From the NCBI GenBank assembly GCA_944739405.2, contig OX123205.2, positions 34,616,475 through 34,680,474 of the forward strand: a DNA stretch of 64,000 nucleotides, written 5' to 3'. The stretch comes from Euclidia mi (lineage: Eukaryota > Arthropoda > Insecta > Lepidoptera > Erebidae). Positions 1 through 9,563 of the stretch are shown here, piece by piece. Every line of letters starts with the position of its first letter. Position 1 is the stretch's first letter. Position numbers and translations under genes: made by a program. The notes beneath the pieces are model-generated. The model was given only the letters and a program-made list of their open reading frames with translations, was not told where the DNA came from and searched no databases.

Positions 1-432
1 GGTAATGTATTTTTCATTAACATGACAATCATTATCACATAATCAATTGACAAGTGCATTTTCCCTAATTCAGGCAGAACGGCGTCGACAAAAACTGGCA
101 ACACTTACATATTTCTAGCACAAATACGAATTTTATCGAAATTAAATTAGGAAACAGTCAAATTATCAATAGTTACCTGTGAAAAGATATTCCATTTTCC
201 TGTTTTTGTTTTTAGGAACAACTTTTACAGTGTTTAAGAACACAAGACGGCATTTTGAGAATTTAAAAGTTGAAGTGATCGTGACGCGTGAACTGTACGA
301 TGCTTCGTAGCGCACTGAGACGAGTTTGTATTCGCTTTTCAATTTTGTATTTGCTTTAGTGGCCGCACGCAACTGTGCCGCGCGTTCCATCTGACTAATT
401 CTCATATCTGTGCCCTTATATAAATAAAAAAT
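1..432. other. AT-rich sequence, no gene seen
   Basis: No start-to-stop frame here looks like protein; the longest, about 79 codons on the minus strand, has no recognisable motif. No terminal repeats or retroposon tail were seen. Confidence 0.5.
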
Positions 433-669
433 CGGGCAAGTGCGAGTCTGACTCGCGCACCGAGGGTTCCGTACGCATTTTACCTTATTTGAGGTTGGTG
501 CTAATTACGCTAGTCTTCTAAATCTGAGGGTCTAGTACCAGTTTACACTCAATCGTCACGGTGGACGATAGCCTAGACGACGGGAACATTTTCCATACAT
601 TTTCTAAATGCGCCCCCTAGCTGTCTCTATCGATCGCTTCTCTCCATTAGGGGCGCTTTAACAAGTACG

Positions 670-918
670 AAAATAACCTTAATTTTCAACTTTTTTAAAT
701 TTTCAGAATTTTTCCTTTATTTGTGCTGTAGGACCCTGCTTTTGGCCAAATTTCGTGATTCTAGTTCAACGGGAACTACCATATAGGTTTTCGACCCAAA
801 ACCTATAGGGTACTTACGGTTGACCTAGAATTGTCAATTTTTCAAAACCAAGGTCTTACAGCACAAGTAAAGGAAAAATTCCGAAAATTAAAAAAAGTTG
901 AAAATTAAGGTTAATTTT
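670..918. repeat. Internal inverted repeat, arms about 65 bp
   Basis: The left arm 670-734 pairs with 852-918 with few mismatches: the left runs from AAAATAACCTTAATTTTCAA to TGCTGTAGGACC and the right is its near reverse complement. A transcript crossing it could fold into a hairpin with a loop of about 117 nt. Confidence 0.75.
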
Positions 919-1086
919 GGTGCTTACAAGTTTTCGCAAAAATCTAATTTTGACCATATCTTTTTATCGGGTCGACCCAGGACCCTGATTTTTACACACC
1001 TAATAGGAACCATAGACTTCAGTATTTGGTATAAATTTCAATTTGCTAGGTCCACCCGTTCCTGAGAAAATCGGTGGTGACACACG

Positions 1087-1095
1087 GACAGACAT

Positions 1096-1129
<34 letters not shown>

Positions 1130-1134
1130 GGACA
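1087..1134. repeat. (CAGA)n microsatellite
   Basis: Tandem CAGA/GACA units fill the stretch, with one or two variant units. It belongs to the surrounding repeat: the other copy at 43.8 kb carries the reverse-complement CTGT tract. Confidence 0.9.
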
Positions 1135-1187
1135 AGAAAGTGATCTTATAAGGGTTCCTTTTTTACCTTGTGAGGTACGGAACCCTA

Positions 1188-3640
1188 ATAAATAATAAAT
1201 AAAATGAATATATTACGGACATACACAAAAAGTAATAATAATATCACAGAATAATTAATTTTCAAACCAATTTATTGAAATTGCGACTCTTGGTACTAAA
1301 CAATAAAGTTCAATTCAGCTCGCATAAGCACTCAGTGCCTAATGCGATATTAACCTAACAGTTCCCGTTCTTTTCTAACACAACGCTGTCGCTGTCTGGC
1401 GCGGAGTGGCGCGCTAGGGTTGTCGACTTGGCGCTGCTACTATATTTATTCATCGTCTATCTACCTACTTGACCACGTACCTAATAATAAATAATTATCC
1501 TATAAGTATCCTAACCCACTATTTGAGCTAGTAGAACAAAAAAACAAAAATTCTGGTCGTTTACATTTTTACTATACAAATTCTTAGTTATTTCCTAAAC
1601 GCGTGAACCGATTTTCATTATTCAAACAGATAAAATGGTTTTTGAACTAGATCTTTAATTTGACACCATAATCGTTGAGATATCTCAACAAACAAAAAAT
1701 CAAATTTTCAAGTTGCTCTCGTAATATAAATAAAATCAAATTTTCAAGTCGCTTTCGACACACAGTTAATTAAGCAATACTTTGCATTAGACTTGTGATG
1801 ATACATTTTTGTTGTTAAAGGCGTTTAAGTATATAATTGGAACAGTGTATGAACACGGCGCGTGAGAATACGGAGCGGTCGCACTCATTGTGTGACGTCT
1901 AATGTGTGCGGCGCGCGGCAACCTACTAAATCCAACCATGTCGACATGGTCGGCCGAGGTACTTGTAAGTTTGTACCTAAAATGCGAAGTGCGCCCGGCC
2001 TGATAATATACAGGATGTCACAAGACGCATCACCAAGTCGAAGTCTACTCGTTGAGCAAATCATGCCAAGTCGTAAGTTAACCAAAAAGAATACCTAGGA
2101 AACGAATTGATTGTTTGAGTTTTCACATTTTTTAAACCGCAATTAAAAGCGCGCGCGTGAAATGCTCGAAATACCTACTAATCCATGGGGTTATAGGGCA
2201 ACTAAAGAACATATTAGCGGGGCAAATGCATCGATTTTGTACCTAATTAGAAAAATCCATACTAACTTTTCAGCCTCAATATCTCCTGAACCTGTAATTT
2301 TCCAGGTATGATGCCGAAGTAAAAAATGTTCGTAGTGATTGGTACAACATGGGATTTCGGTTTTCGTTAAGGGTCTTTTTACAGCCTGTATACACACACC
2401 GTGGGTTTGAACCATAAACCCTCTGCCAAGCAGTTCATTGGGCTCTTCTGCCTATAGAAAAATTATTCGAATATGCATCCGGCTCAACCAAAGGACCCAG
2501 ATTTTATTTAATTAATTAGATATTGTGTTTATATTAATATTATAATTATCGTTGTATGTTCACACACGATGTAAAAGTTGTTTTTGAATAAATAAATGAA
2601 TTGAAATGAAAGGGGTCTAGTCATTGGCACTGATTAATAAATCAGTTTTGAATAACCCAAGTCACATCCACCTCTACAAATCTAAGCTGAACGGAATATA
2701 CTGAAGACTGTGTACGAAATAGCACAACATTGCACGAAATTAAATGAGAAGTTCTTTGTGTCCGTGAAACAACGGGGACTCCTAAATGAGTTATTTACTT
2801 TATCTTATTAAAGGTGGAAAGTTGAAACGTTCCGGTTTGGCATTTCAATTCTAAACCGCTTCTTGTTTATTGCTTTAGTTCTTTGGTTTATTTAGGAGTT
2901 TGCAATTATATAGTAGATTTTTGGAGCGGTGCATTTTTGTATTGTTGGCATATGAGTTTTTGAGCTTTCATTGTATGATCAAGCTTTTTATTTGTATACC
3001 GGCGCAGTCTTAAATTCTATTGAATTATTATTATTTTTTTTTAATATATCTATCCGGTTGGCAATACGGTTAGTATCCGTTATTCGACACACATGTTGGC
3101 AGCATGTTTAAAGGTTATAAAAGCGCTACTCCGTCACACATAGTTTTATTAGTTGAATTAGAGAGAAAATTGTAAAGATTGGATACAAATTATTTTTGAT
3201 GATTAATTTTCAAATAATTACGCGATATAGACCAGTTACATATATATTTTATGGTATGTTATATTAGTATGTGTACAAGTCGCGAAAATTTAAATGTATT
3301 CAATAATTTCCTTGTACAAGTTTCGTACACATTTTAAGTTATTAGAACATTTAATTATATCTTCCAATAATTTCTTGATGTAAATTTCAACACAAGTTTT
3401 AGAACATTTCTATTATACTTATCAACAGTAGTGGAACAGAGTTCAGAAACTAGTAAGTAAGACAACTTCAATGTAAACAGTACCAAAGTTGGCCACCATT
3501 CTGTTAATCCAGATAAAAGCAAACTTGAGATAAACAGTCTTTTTGCCTCCTTAATGCCAGGCATATTGAGACTGTTCCTTGTATAACGAACATTTTGTTT
3601 AAGCTTCTGTTTGTAAAAGTGAGTGGCAAACTCGAAACTA
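1188..3640. other. AT-rich intergenic stretch
   Basis: No frame here shows a known domain. Two more GC-rich patches (about 1370-1440 and 1860-2060) carry short ORFs on both strands that lack recognisable features. An A-rich tail-like run at about 2583-2611 could be the 3' end of an old retroposon, but no body was identified in front of it. Confidence 0.4.
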
Positions 3641-3830
3641 AACGCGATTAGTATACATTATACAAATTCATTTAGCTGACATTTTGTATCTCGGTTTTGC
3701 CGCTGTTTCAACCGATGCTGACCACGACCGTTGCAATTCAGTCGAAACGTTGAACGACTTGCACCGGTTTATGCCTTAAATACCTTAATTGTCACGATTA
3801 AGACCCGCTTCTTATCTTGTGTCGGGGTTT
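3640..3830. repeat. Diverged copy of the 21-kb foldback element
   Basis: It shares with 21095-21287 the lead CGCGATTAGTA-ACATTATACAA, the core CAGTCGAAACGTT and the block TTTATGCCTTAAATA followed by TAAGACCCGCT. Unlike the 21-kb copy, its left arm no longer pairs with the right arm. Confidence 0.55.
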
Positions 3831-3837
3831 TCAGACC

Positions 3838-3960
3838 GCCCGAAGACGTCTGACATGACCTAACCATGCATGTCCTCGGACAAGAACCGGGACCGACTGG
3901 CTTAGCGTATCCTCCGAAGCAATAGCGTTCCGATGTAAATGCCAGACGCGGTCACCCATC
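3838..3960. repeat. Fragment of a dispersed repeat (family K)
   Basis: The block GGGACCGACTGGCTTAGCGT followed by CCTCCGAAGCA matches the block at about 39735-39780 (GGGACCGACGCGCGACGGTT then CTCCGAGGCACGG). This phrase resembles a common lepidopteran repeat. It is short and diverged. Confidence 0.45.
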
Positions 3961-4106
3961 CAAGTGGTGTAATCTGCAAGCCTTACTTAACTTTGCCGAC
4001 CTATTAAGAACGGCTAGCCAAGACACGCTATGAGTACTAAAAAGAAATGCAGTCCGCGTTTACATTTTTTTCTGTTCTTGATAGGGTTCATAATGATAAT
4101 TATTAT

Positions 4107-4175
4107 AAAGCAAATTATAATAAAATATACCTACTTATTGTATATAAGTAGGTATATTTTATAATTATTTGCTTT
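4107..4175. repeat. Near-perfect palindrome, 69 bp
   Basis: The left arm AAAGCAAATTATAATAAAAT continuing through ACCTACTTA is mirrored by TAAGTAGGTATATTTTATAA through GCTTT, with a loop of a few bases and one or two mismatches per arm. It sits just before a LINE 3' fragment. Confidence 0.8.
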
Positions 4176-4187
4176 GACAAAGAAGAT

Positions 4188-4430
4188 ATATAAGGCGAAT
4201 GTGAATGGGACAGGACGAAGGGGAAGACCTAGGCGGACGTTCTCTGACCAGATTGGAGACATCCTAAAAAAAGGACAGGTCATAAGTATGTACCCTAAAC
4301 AGAAGAGTATGCATGAGAAACTTGATGGTAGTGAATGAAGCAAGAGAGGTATGTCAGGATCATTGCAAATGGCGTTCCGTAGTCACTGCCTACCCCTCCG
4401 GGAAACAGGCGTGAGTCTATATATGTATGT
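4188..4430 (+). pseudogene. 3' end of a non-LTR retrotransposon (LINE fragment)
   Basis: One frame from about 4188 reads GRRGRPRRTFSDQIGDILKK, then drifts and meets a TGA at about 4336. A GRRGRPRR...W/F-x-D run is typical of the extreme C-terminus of insect non-LTR retrotransposon ORF2 proteins of the RTE-like/endonuclease-reverse-transcriptase type; the clade call is from memory. Everything upstream of this C-terminus is missing, as expected for a 5'-truncated insertion. The 3' tail at 4384-4417, with CTGCCTACCCCTCCGGGAAA and AGGCGTGAGT, is almost the same as the tail of the SINE family at 38.7, 29.5, 50.1 and 23.2 kb. That makes it a likely partner LINE for those SINEs. Confidence 0.7.
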
Positions 4431-5067
4431 TTATTGATAATTAGTAGTCAACTTGACACCAAAAAGCCATGACGTCTCTACTAGACATTTCATACAAAAT
4501 ACTTTAACAGAGATTGTTTTAAGACAACTTAAGCTTTGTACTGCATCATATTTGGTAGTTTTTCCACAGTAACATCACTAATAACATAGCGTTATATTGG
4601 ATATTCTGATTTAAAACATTACTTACAATATTTATTTACAGGTTTTTTTACTAGTCCTCTATGCCCAATAATTAATTACTATAATTACAGTCTAAGTGAC
4701 GTCACTTTAATCAGATGGAAATCAACAGATCACTTGCCAATCACAGTACACACAAAATTATTTACAAAATACTCCTTTGCGGATAGAGGTTTGAGAATAT
4801 GATTCTCTCTGAATAATAAAATTCGCAACAATCGTTCAAAACATAAATAAAGTCAAGCGCACAGGGACAGGTAACATGGCACATATAATATGGCATTGTC
4901 CAATACAAATTATTCTCGCTCCGAGACCCATTTGTCGCTCCTTATATAGTTCACGTTGTGGTAATAATTATTTTATTTATTGTACTTAAACGGTTGGTTT
5001 GATATATGGGTTTGGGTAGGATATTAGGAAACTTTTGATCTGTATATGGTGCCTTTAAGAAATATTT
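4431..5067. other. AT-rich stretch, nothing recognised
   Basis: There is no protein-like frame, no paired termini and no retroposon tail. Confidence 0.4.
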
Positions 5068-5170
5068 TATAGTAGAGAAAACTCGCAGCTACGCCCGCAC
5101 ATCTTAAGGTCTATAGTTTCGGCTGTGGGTTATCTGTCAGTCAGTCAGTAACGCAAGAATTTTATACATA
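5068..5170 (-). repeat. Truncated copy of repeat family C
   Basis: Read on the minus strand it starts with TAAAATTCTTGCGTTACTGA and its CTGACTGACAGA run, then CAGCCGAAACTAT, and ends with GCGGGCGTAGCTGCG. These are both ends of family C (full copies at 23886, 31869 and 41255) with the middle deleted. Confidence 0.65.
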
Positions 5171-5209
5171 GTCTTTAGACACGGCGTATCTGCTTGCTCA
5201 TGTGTTGTT

Positions 5210-5250
5210 GAACAAAGAGCCATGTCACTTAGTGACTTGGCTCTTTGTTC
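5210..5250. repeat. 41-bp palindrome
   Basis: GAACAAAGAGCCA at the left is mirrored by TGGCTCTTTGTTC at the right. The 15 bases between them are themselves mostly palindromic (GTCAC-TTA-GTGAC), so the whole forms one hairpin. Confidence 0.85.
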
Positions 5251-5260
5251 AGTTTGCTTC

Positions 5261-5480
5261 GTTGGGCTAGCTTATTTGTCTAGTGGTTTGTGATCATTAC
5301 TGCTAAGTCTGAGTTCAATTCCTAGTCAGAAAAAAACCTGGAAGTCGTGGGTTCGATTCCCACTTAGGACAATTTTGTCAGATGTGGATGAGTATTTGTT
5401 CTTTCTTGGCGTAATTTTTATCTATAATATGTAGGTGTTTATTATATGCGGTGGTCTCAGCACTGTCACAACGACAGACA
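5261..5480 (+). mobile_element. tRNA-derived SINE copy (family H), degraded
   Basis: Two B-box-like segments are visible: GAGTTCAATTCCTAG at about 5310 and GTGGGTTCGATTCCCAC at about 5347, the latter followed by TTAGGACAA. A second family member at 14660-14830 has the same B-box and CGAGACAA junction. B boxes of this form come from tRNA-headed SINEs. It is not a functional tRNA gene, because no complete cloverleaf can be drawn around either box. Confidence 0.55.
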
Positions 5481-5605
5481 TTTTACATGCACTTCTAAAT
5501 TACGCCAAAAAAGTTACAATTCAGACCATGAGAATCACAGTAGGCACAGTAGCTTAATTGCATAAAGCTTTGATTAATTTAAAATGTGTAGGCGAGGTTG
5601 TCACC

Positions 5606-5822
5606 TTTTTTCTGCAGAGGTGTAATACTATTCTGCTTTTCGCCTTATGAATTTTAGGTTCCACGTAATAGGGGGCGAGCCTATTGCCGTTATCGGGCAC
5701 ATTGCCAGACTCCTTGCTGTTACTGAGAATTCGAAAATACTCAGTAACACTTTTGCCCAACCCGGGAATCGCATCCGGGATCTACCGATTAGCAGATATC
5801 CACTGGACCACAAAGGCAATCT
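5606..5822 (-). mobile_element. tRNA-headed SINE, family A, copy 1
   Basis: On the minus strand the order is a tRNA-like head with a B-box (CGGGATGCGATTCCCGGGTTG region near 5760-5785), a body, the conserved block AATAGGCTCGCCCCCTATTA followed by CGTGGAACCTAAAATTC, and a tail that starts GTATTACACCTCTGCAG. The block and head match the better preserved copy at 38727-38972. The terminal CCCTTCGGGG part of the tail is missing. Confidence 0.8.
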
Positions 5823-5832
5823 GTGTTGTCAC

Positions 5833-5883
5833 TAATTTTGTATTGTCCTTCAGGATAATATCCTGAAGGACAATACAAAATTA
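5833..5883. repeat. Perfect 51-bp palindrome
   Basis: Two 24-bp arms flank a 3-bp centre: TAATTTTGTATTGTCCTTCA then GGAT, AAT, and the exact reverse complement. It adjoins the head end of SINE A copy 1. Confidence 0.92.
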
Positions 5884-7327
5884 CTGACAAACAAAGGTAT
5901 AGGTATATATTATATACCATTACCCTTGTTTCGAGTATTTGCCAATATTTCGGCACTTTTGCAAGCGCCATATTCACAGATGTAATTCAGTACAACATGA
6001 ACATATTCACTTGTTTTGACGCAACTACGCCGGTACGATATCTGTATTAAGATAATATTTCTATGTTTCCAAGAAGTAGAACAATAAATTATTATTCTAT
6101 ACATTTTACTCATAGATTACCGTATTCTAGTCCTAACGAGTTCCGAGAATATTCTTCAGTCTAGCTGATTTTGAGAAATTGTACGTTGTTTTCATGGATT
6201 ATCTGTATCTATCTATATTATAATATTTTTCTGCAGCATAAGAAGTTTTCAACTCGTTACATCTCATGCTTTTGCCTTATTGTAAGAGAGTTCTAGGAAG
6301 TAGAAATGTGGAGTATGGAAATGGAATATAAATCTCGCTGGAAGCCACAAGCTTTCTGTGTAAAGAAGGATTTATAATATAAATATTTGACAAGTAGTAC
6401 AATATTAACTTTTAATAATTAAAAAATGTAGTAGAAATTCAGTCGTTAAGAATAAATTGTTATCCATTATAGCTGTGTTGCTGCAGTGTATTTTAGAGAT
6501 TACAATAGGGGTTTTATTTAATTCACATAATAGAACAATGCACTAAGGTGATAGTTGAAATACTTGTACACTTTTTATGTTATGGATTTCTTCTTCATTT
6601 TAAATAACTACATGATATAGACTTGTTACAAGAATCCTCGTAATAACAGCAAAAATAAATCTCGCATCACAATACATATATTTTGTCTAGGTAGTGTGAT
6701 GAATCAACTCCTTACGTTAGACGATAAAAATTGAATAAGCAAATAATTTCGATATATGTGTGTATAACTCCGAAGAGTCATTTGGGCGTGGCGTGGATTC
6801 GAATCCGAGGTCTATGTCCGTGGTTTTATTTTCATTTAGTCGATCATTAGGCTATCGCTGCTTTACTTTATGAATAGACACCCCTTTGCCACGGCCCTCT
6901 TAATTTATACGAAATAACTGAATAAATACCGCCCTCTGCAATATAAAATCCATGTATGTCTAAATCAAATAAATATGACCTCTGAGCTACCTTAACATAC
7001 ACATATATATCAATTCACGATACACATTTGAACCACAGACGCAAACTTAATTTACTTTAAAAAAAAAAACACTTTTATTACTATTTTCTCGGTGAAATAT
7101 TTTCAGTAACAACATCAGATCCCTGGGTATACCAGACTAAATTAATTTAAAACGAATGGAGTTTTGAATTATACCTAAATAAAACAGTATTTTATATTAA
7201 TTGAATTTGTCATTAATCATATTTGAGTTATAAGAGTAGAGAATTTGGTCGCAAATGATTATTGCACTGTAGGGAAATCATTACTTTTAAATAATTAGTG
7301 TCGGATTATGTCGGCGTCCATACTAAT
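5884..7327. other. AT-rich stretch with one small repeat fragment
   Basis: No coding frame is convincing. At 6765-6868 a fragment with a B-box-like GGATTCGAATCC and the ending TTAGGCTATCGCTGC resembles the tail of family K at 39800-39895. The rest shows nothing. Confidence 0.4.
6765..6868 (+). repeat. Family K fragment
   Basis: The CGAAGAGTCATT lead, the GGATTCGAATCC box and the TAGGCTATCGCTGC end match the far end of the family K copy at 39800-39895 (CGAAAAGTCATT ... ATGCTATCGCTGCC). Confidence 0.45.
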
Positions 7328-8824
7328 TAGACCAGTGCAGATACGTTAGAAAACGGTAAAAAGTAAAATTAAATTACAGTAGGATGAAACCCATTGGAAA
7401 AGAAAGAGAATATAGCAAAAATTTAAGGAAAAAATAAATTACGGGCGATCTGAGGTCGGGAAGGGGATGGGGTTGCGATTTTAAGGGTAAAAAAGGGTTT
7501 ATCCCGATTGCCAACAAAACTACAAGTCCTACGGGAAAAACATCAATGGCGAAGTTGTAGGTAATAAAAAGATCTACAACTTTTGTATTTACACTTTATT
7601 CACACAACGTCATAATTTATGTGAAAAATTCAAATAACCAAGTTTTTGGTTTTTTTATTTTTAACTTTTACAATAGTTTTTTCTTTTACACGAAAGTTGG
7701 TGAAAACTTGCCTTTTTATGGTCCAAACACACTTTAAATGTTTTTTTATTTAAAATATTAATTTTTACGCCCTATTTTGACTTAATATCGAAATAAATTG
7801 AGACTTAATATCGAAACAATTTGAGCCCATCAATAGTTATTTTATAGAGAAGTGGGGAAGGGCTAGTCAGTATTCGAAATACAACATTATTCATAAAAAT
7901 ACATGTCAGGGCTGGGACCCACCTAGCCCTTCCCCTTTTCTGTGGGTCACTCAGATATATAGATTATCTTAAAATAGCAAAAAATAGGAGTCTACGCTAT
8001 AATTTAAAGAAGATTCTATAACTTTCTCAAAATATTGTAGATGTCTTATTAAATATTAACTTATTTGGTTGCTAATTTTAGTTGTATATATCGATTTTTA
8101 AGTTCTTATTTATCAATGTAGCATGGAATCTTACGTTTTTCGAGTAAAGTGTTAATTTTAATAAATATCTCAAAATTGTACATTATGATTAAAAAAATCG
8201 GTCTCGAGGTTGTTTCATTTCTTTGCATTTTCTGAGAACGTTTACCTTAATAATGTACATTTTATTCACATCATCAGGAAGTAGAGATTTCAACGAACAA
8301 AACCCCGAACAATTTAAAATAAAAAAGCTGATATATTGACGTGAGAATTTTCAATTGAAAAGTAGGGTTTTATTTCGATATTAAGTCAAAATAAGGCGTA
8401 AAAATAAATATTTTAAATAAAAAACATTAATAGCGTGCTTGGAACATAAAAAAGCAAGTGTTCACCAACTTTCGTGTAAAAGAAAAAACTATTGTATAAG
8501 TTAAAAATAAAAAACCAAAAACATGGTTATTTGAATTTTTCACATAAATTATGACGTTGTGTGAATAAAGTGTAAATACAAAAGCTGTAGATCTTTTTAT
8601 TACCTACAACTCTGCCATTGACGTTTTTCCCGTAGGACTTGTAGTTTGCTGGCAATCGAGATAAACCCTTTTTTACCCTTAAAATCGCAACCTCATCCAC
8701 TTCCCGACCTCAGATCGCCCGTAATTTATTTTTCCCTAAAATTTTGCAATATTCTCTTTCTTTTCCAATGGGTTTCATCCTACTATAATTTTCTATCGCT
8801 TCAAAAATTATCTACTCTGGTCTA
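7328..8824. mobile_element. Long-terminal-inverted-repeat element, non-coding, ~1.5 kb
   Basis: The left end TAGACCAGTGCAGAT is mirrored at the right end by ATCTACTCTGGTCTA. The match continues inward for about 470 bp: 7328-7800 pairs with 8355-8824. Shared blocks include CAAGTCCTACGGGAAAAAC, GATCTACAAC, TTATTCACACAACGTCATAA and CTTAATATCGAAATAAA. The centre (about 7800-8355) is not part of the arms but holds its own small inverted repeat, GGGGAAGGGCTAG at about 7855 and CTAGCCCTTCCCC at about 7925. There is no open reading frame of note. If the terminal TA dinucleotides are a target duplication, a Tc1/mariner-type donor is possible; this is inference. A foldback or hairpin-RNA origin is equally open. 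Confidence 0.8.
7853..7940. repeat. Nested inverted repeat in the centre of the long-TIR element
   Basis: GTGGGGAAGGGCTAG at about 7853 and CTAGCCCTTCCCC at about 7926 are reverse complements separated by about 60 bp, inside the unpaired centre of the 7328-8824 element. Confidence 0.75.
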
Positions 8825-8877
8825 AATACCCAAAAGCTCTTGATAGATTCGCACGTCATCCAAGCAGTAAAAGTTTA

Positions 8878-8914
8878 ATACAGTACGGCCGTTTATCGAT
8901 GGCGAGTCTGAAGC
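8878..8914 (+). repeat. Short GC-rich dispersed segment (pair with 12.7 kb)
   Basis: ACAGTACGGCCGTTTATCGA and the following TGGCGAGTCTGAAG recur in reverse complement at about 12697-12739. The match ends abruptly after about 36 bp. Confidence 0.7.
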
Positions 8915-9070
8915 TAGCCTTTGCGAATTACCGCGCATGTATATTCGTGTACAAAACTGTTATTGCCAGACTTTATATAATTTATATGCAAGTCGTATTA
9001 TTTTACGATGAATGAACCTCACCTGGCAATAGTGACAGATATTTTAACCGGAACATACACAATTTCCACT

Positions 9071-9554
9071 TTTACGCTGGTGGGTACTCGATGGTATTTG
9101 TTGAGTGTTTAGTCGAAAATTCGTTCACAATGATGGTCTTGTGCAAGGGCGCCTTATCGTGGTGCAAAATTCTTTTGGGACTAGCCGAGCGGCAACATGT
9201 TTCATACCCAAATGGTTAGTTAAAATGGTACGGATAGACTCGTGAGCGACTCGTGAGATACAGAAAGTTCGGTGGCTATCTCTCTCAAAGTTAAATGACG
9301 ATTTTCAGGCCCTGTTCCTTCACTTTTGCGATATTAACTCCAGTTGCAGACGTTGATGGCCTACTAGAGCGAGGCAAACCTTCCATTACATCTCGACCGC
9401 TTTTGAACGCTCTACACTACTCATAAGCACGCGTTTTTCATAAAGTCAATTCACCGTTAGCCTTCTGTAACGTTTTCATTGACTCCGAACATGAAATTCC
9501 ATTGGCGATGCAAAATTTAGGAAAATCTCTTTGTTCGATGTTTTTGTCCATCAT
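9071..9554 (-). pseudogene. Mariner transposase remnant with internal deletion
   Basis: From an ATG at 9554 the minus strand encodes a mariner-like N-terminus (NGISCSESMKTLQKANGE), then, after frame changes and stops, the second helix-turn-helix region (HLTLREIATELSV-like, SHESVRTILTNHLGMKHVAA, RLVPKE). Directly after VPKE the sequence jumps to HHDKAPLHKTIIVNE, which is the family's third-motif region normally far downstream, and ends at EYPPA. The catalytic core between is gone, including the first Asp and the YSPDLAPCDFFLF-type end. Several frameshifts and stops make it non-functional. It belongs to the mariner group by these motifs; the subfamily cannot be fixed from this much. Its ATG lies only 9 bp from the stop codon of the DD82E gene on the same strand. 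Confidence 0.85.
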
Positions 9555-9563
9555 GAAATTCTA

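Larger units (their letters stand above)
433..1187. mobile_element. Non-autonomous repeat with GGGTTCCGTAC-type ends, copy 1
   Basis: The sequence starts near GCAAGTGCGAGTCTGACTCG followed by GGGTTCCGTAC, and ends in GGTACGGAACCC, so the two ends are short inverted repeats. A second, shorter and diverged copy lies in the opposite orientation at 43755-44264. No coding frame is present. The interior holds a (CAGA)n microsatellite at about 1087-1134 and a long internal inverted repeat at 670-734 and 852-918. The combination of these ends and the CAGA tract is familiar from lepidopteran genomes; its class (MITE or other) I cannot settle from two copies. Confidence 0.65.

Noticed and set aside
1087..1134. 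CRISPR-like regular repeat
   Set aside because: It is a 4-bp microsatellite without spacers; nothing in the window resembles a CRISPR array.
1862..2098. Short ORFs on both strands in a GC-richer patch
   Set aside because: Two antisense frames are open at once, with no domain in either; likely a composition effect.
7328..8824. LTR retrotransposon reading of the paired ends
   Set aside because: The arms are inverted, not direct, and there is no coding interior.
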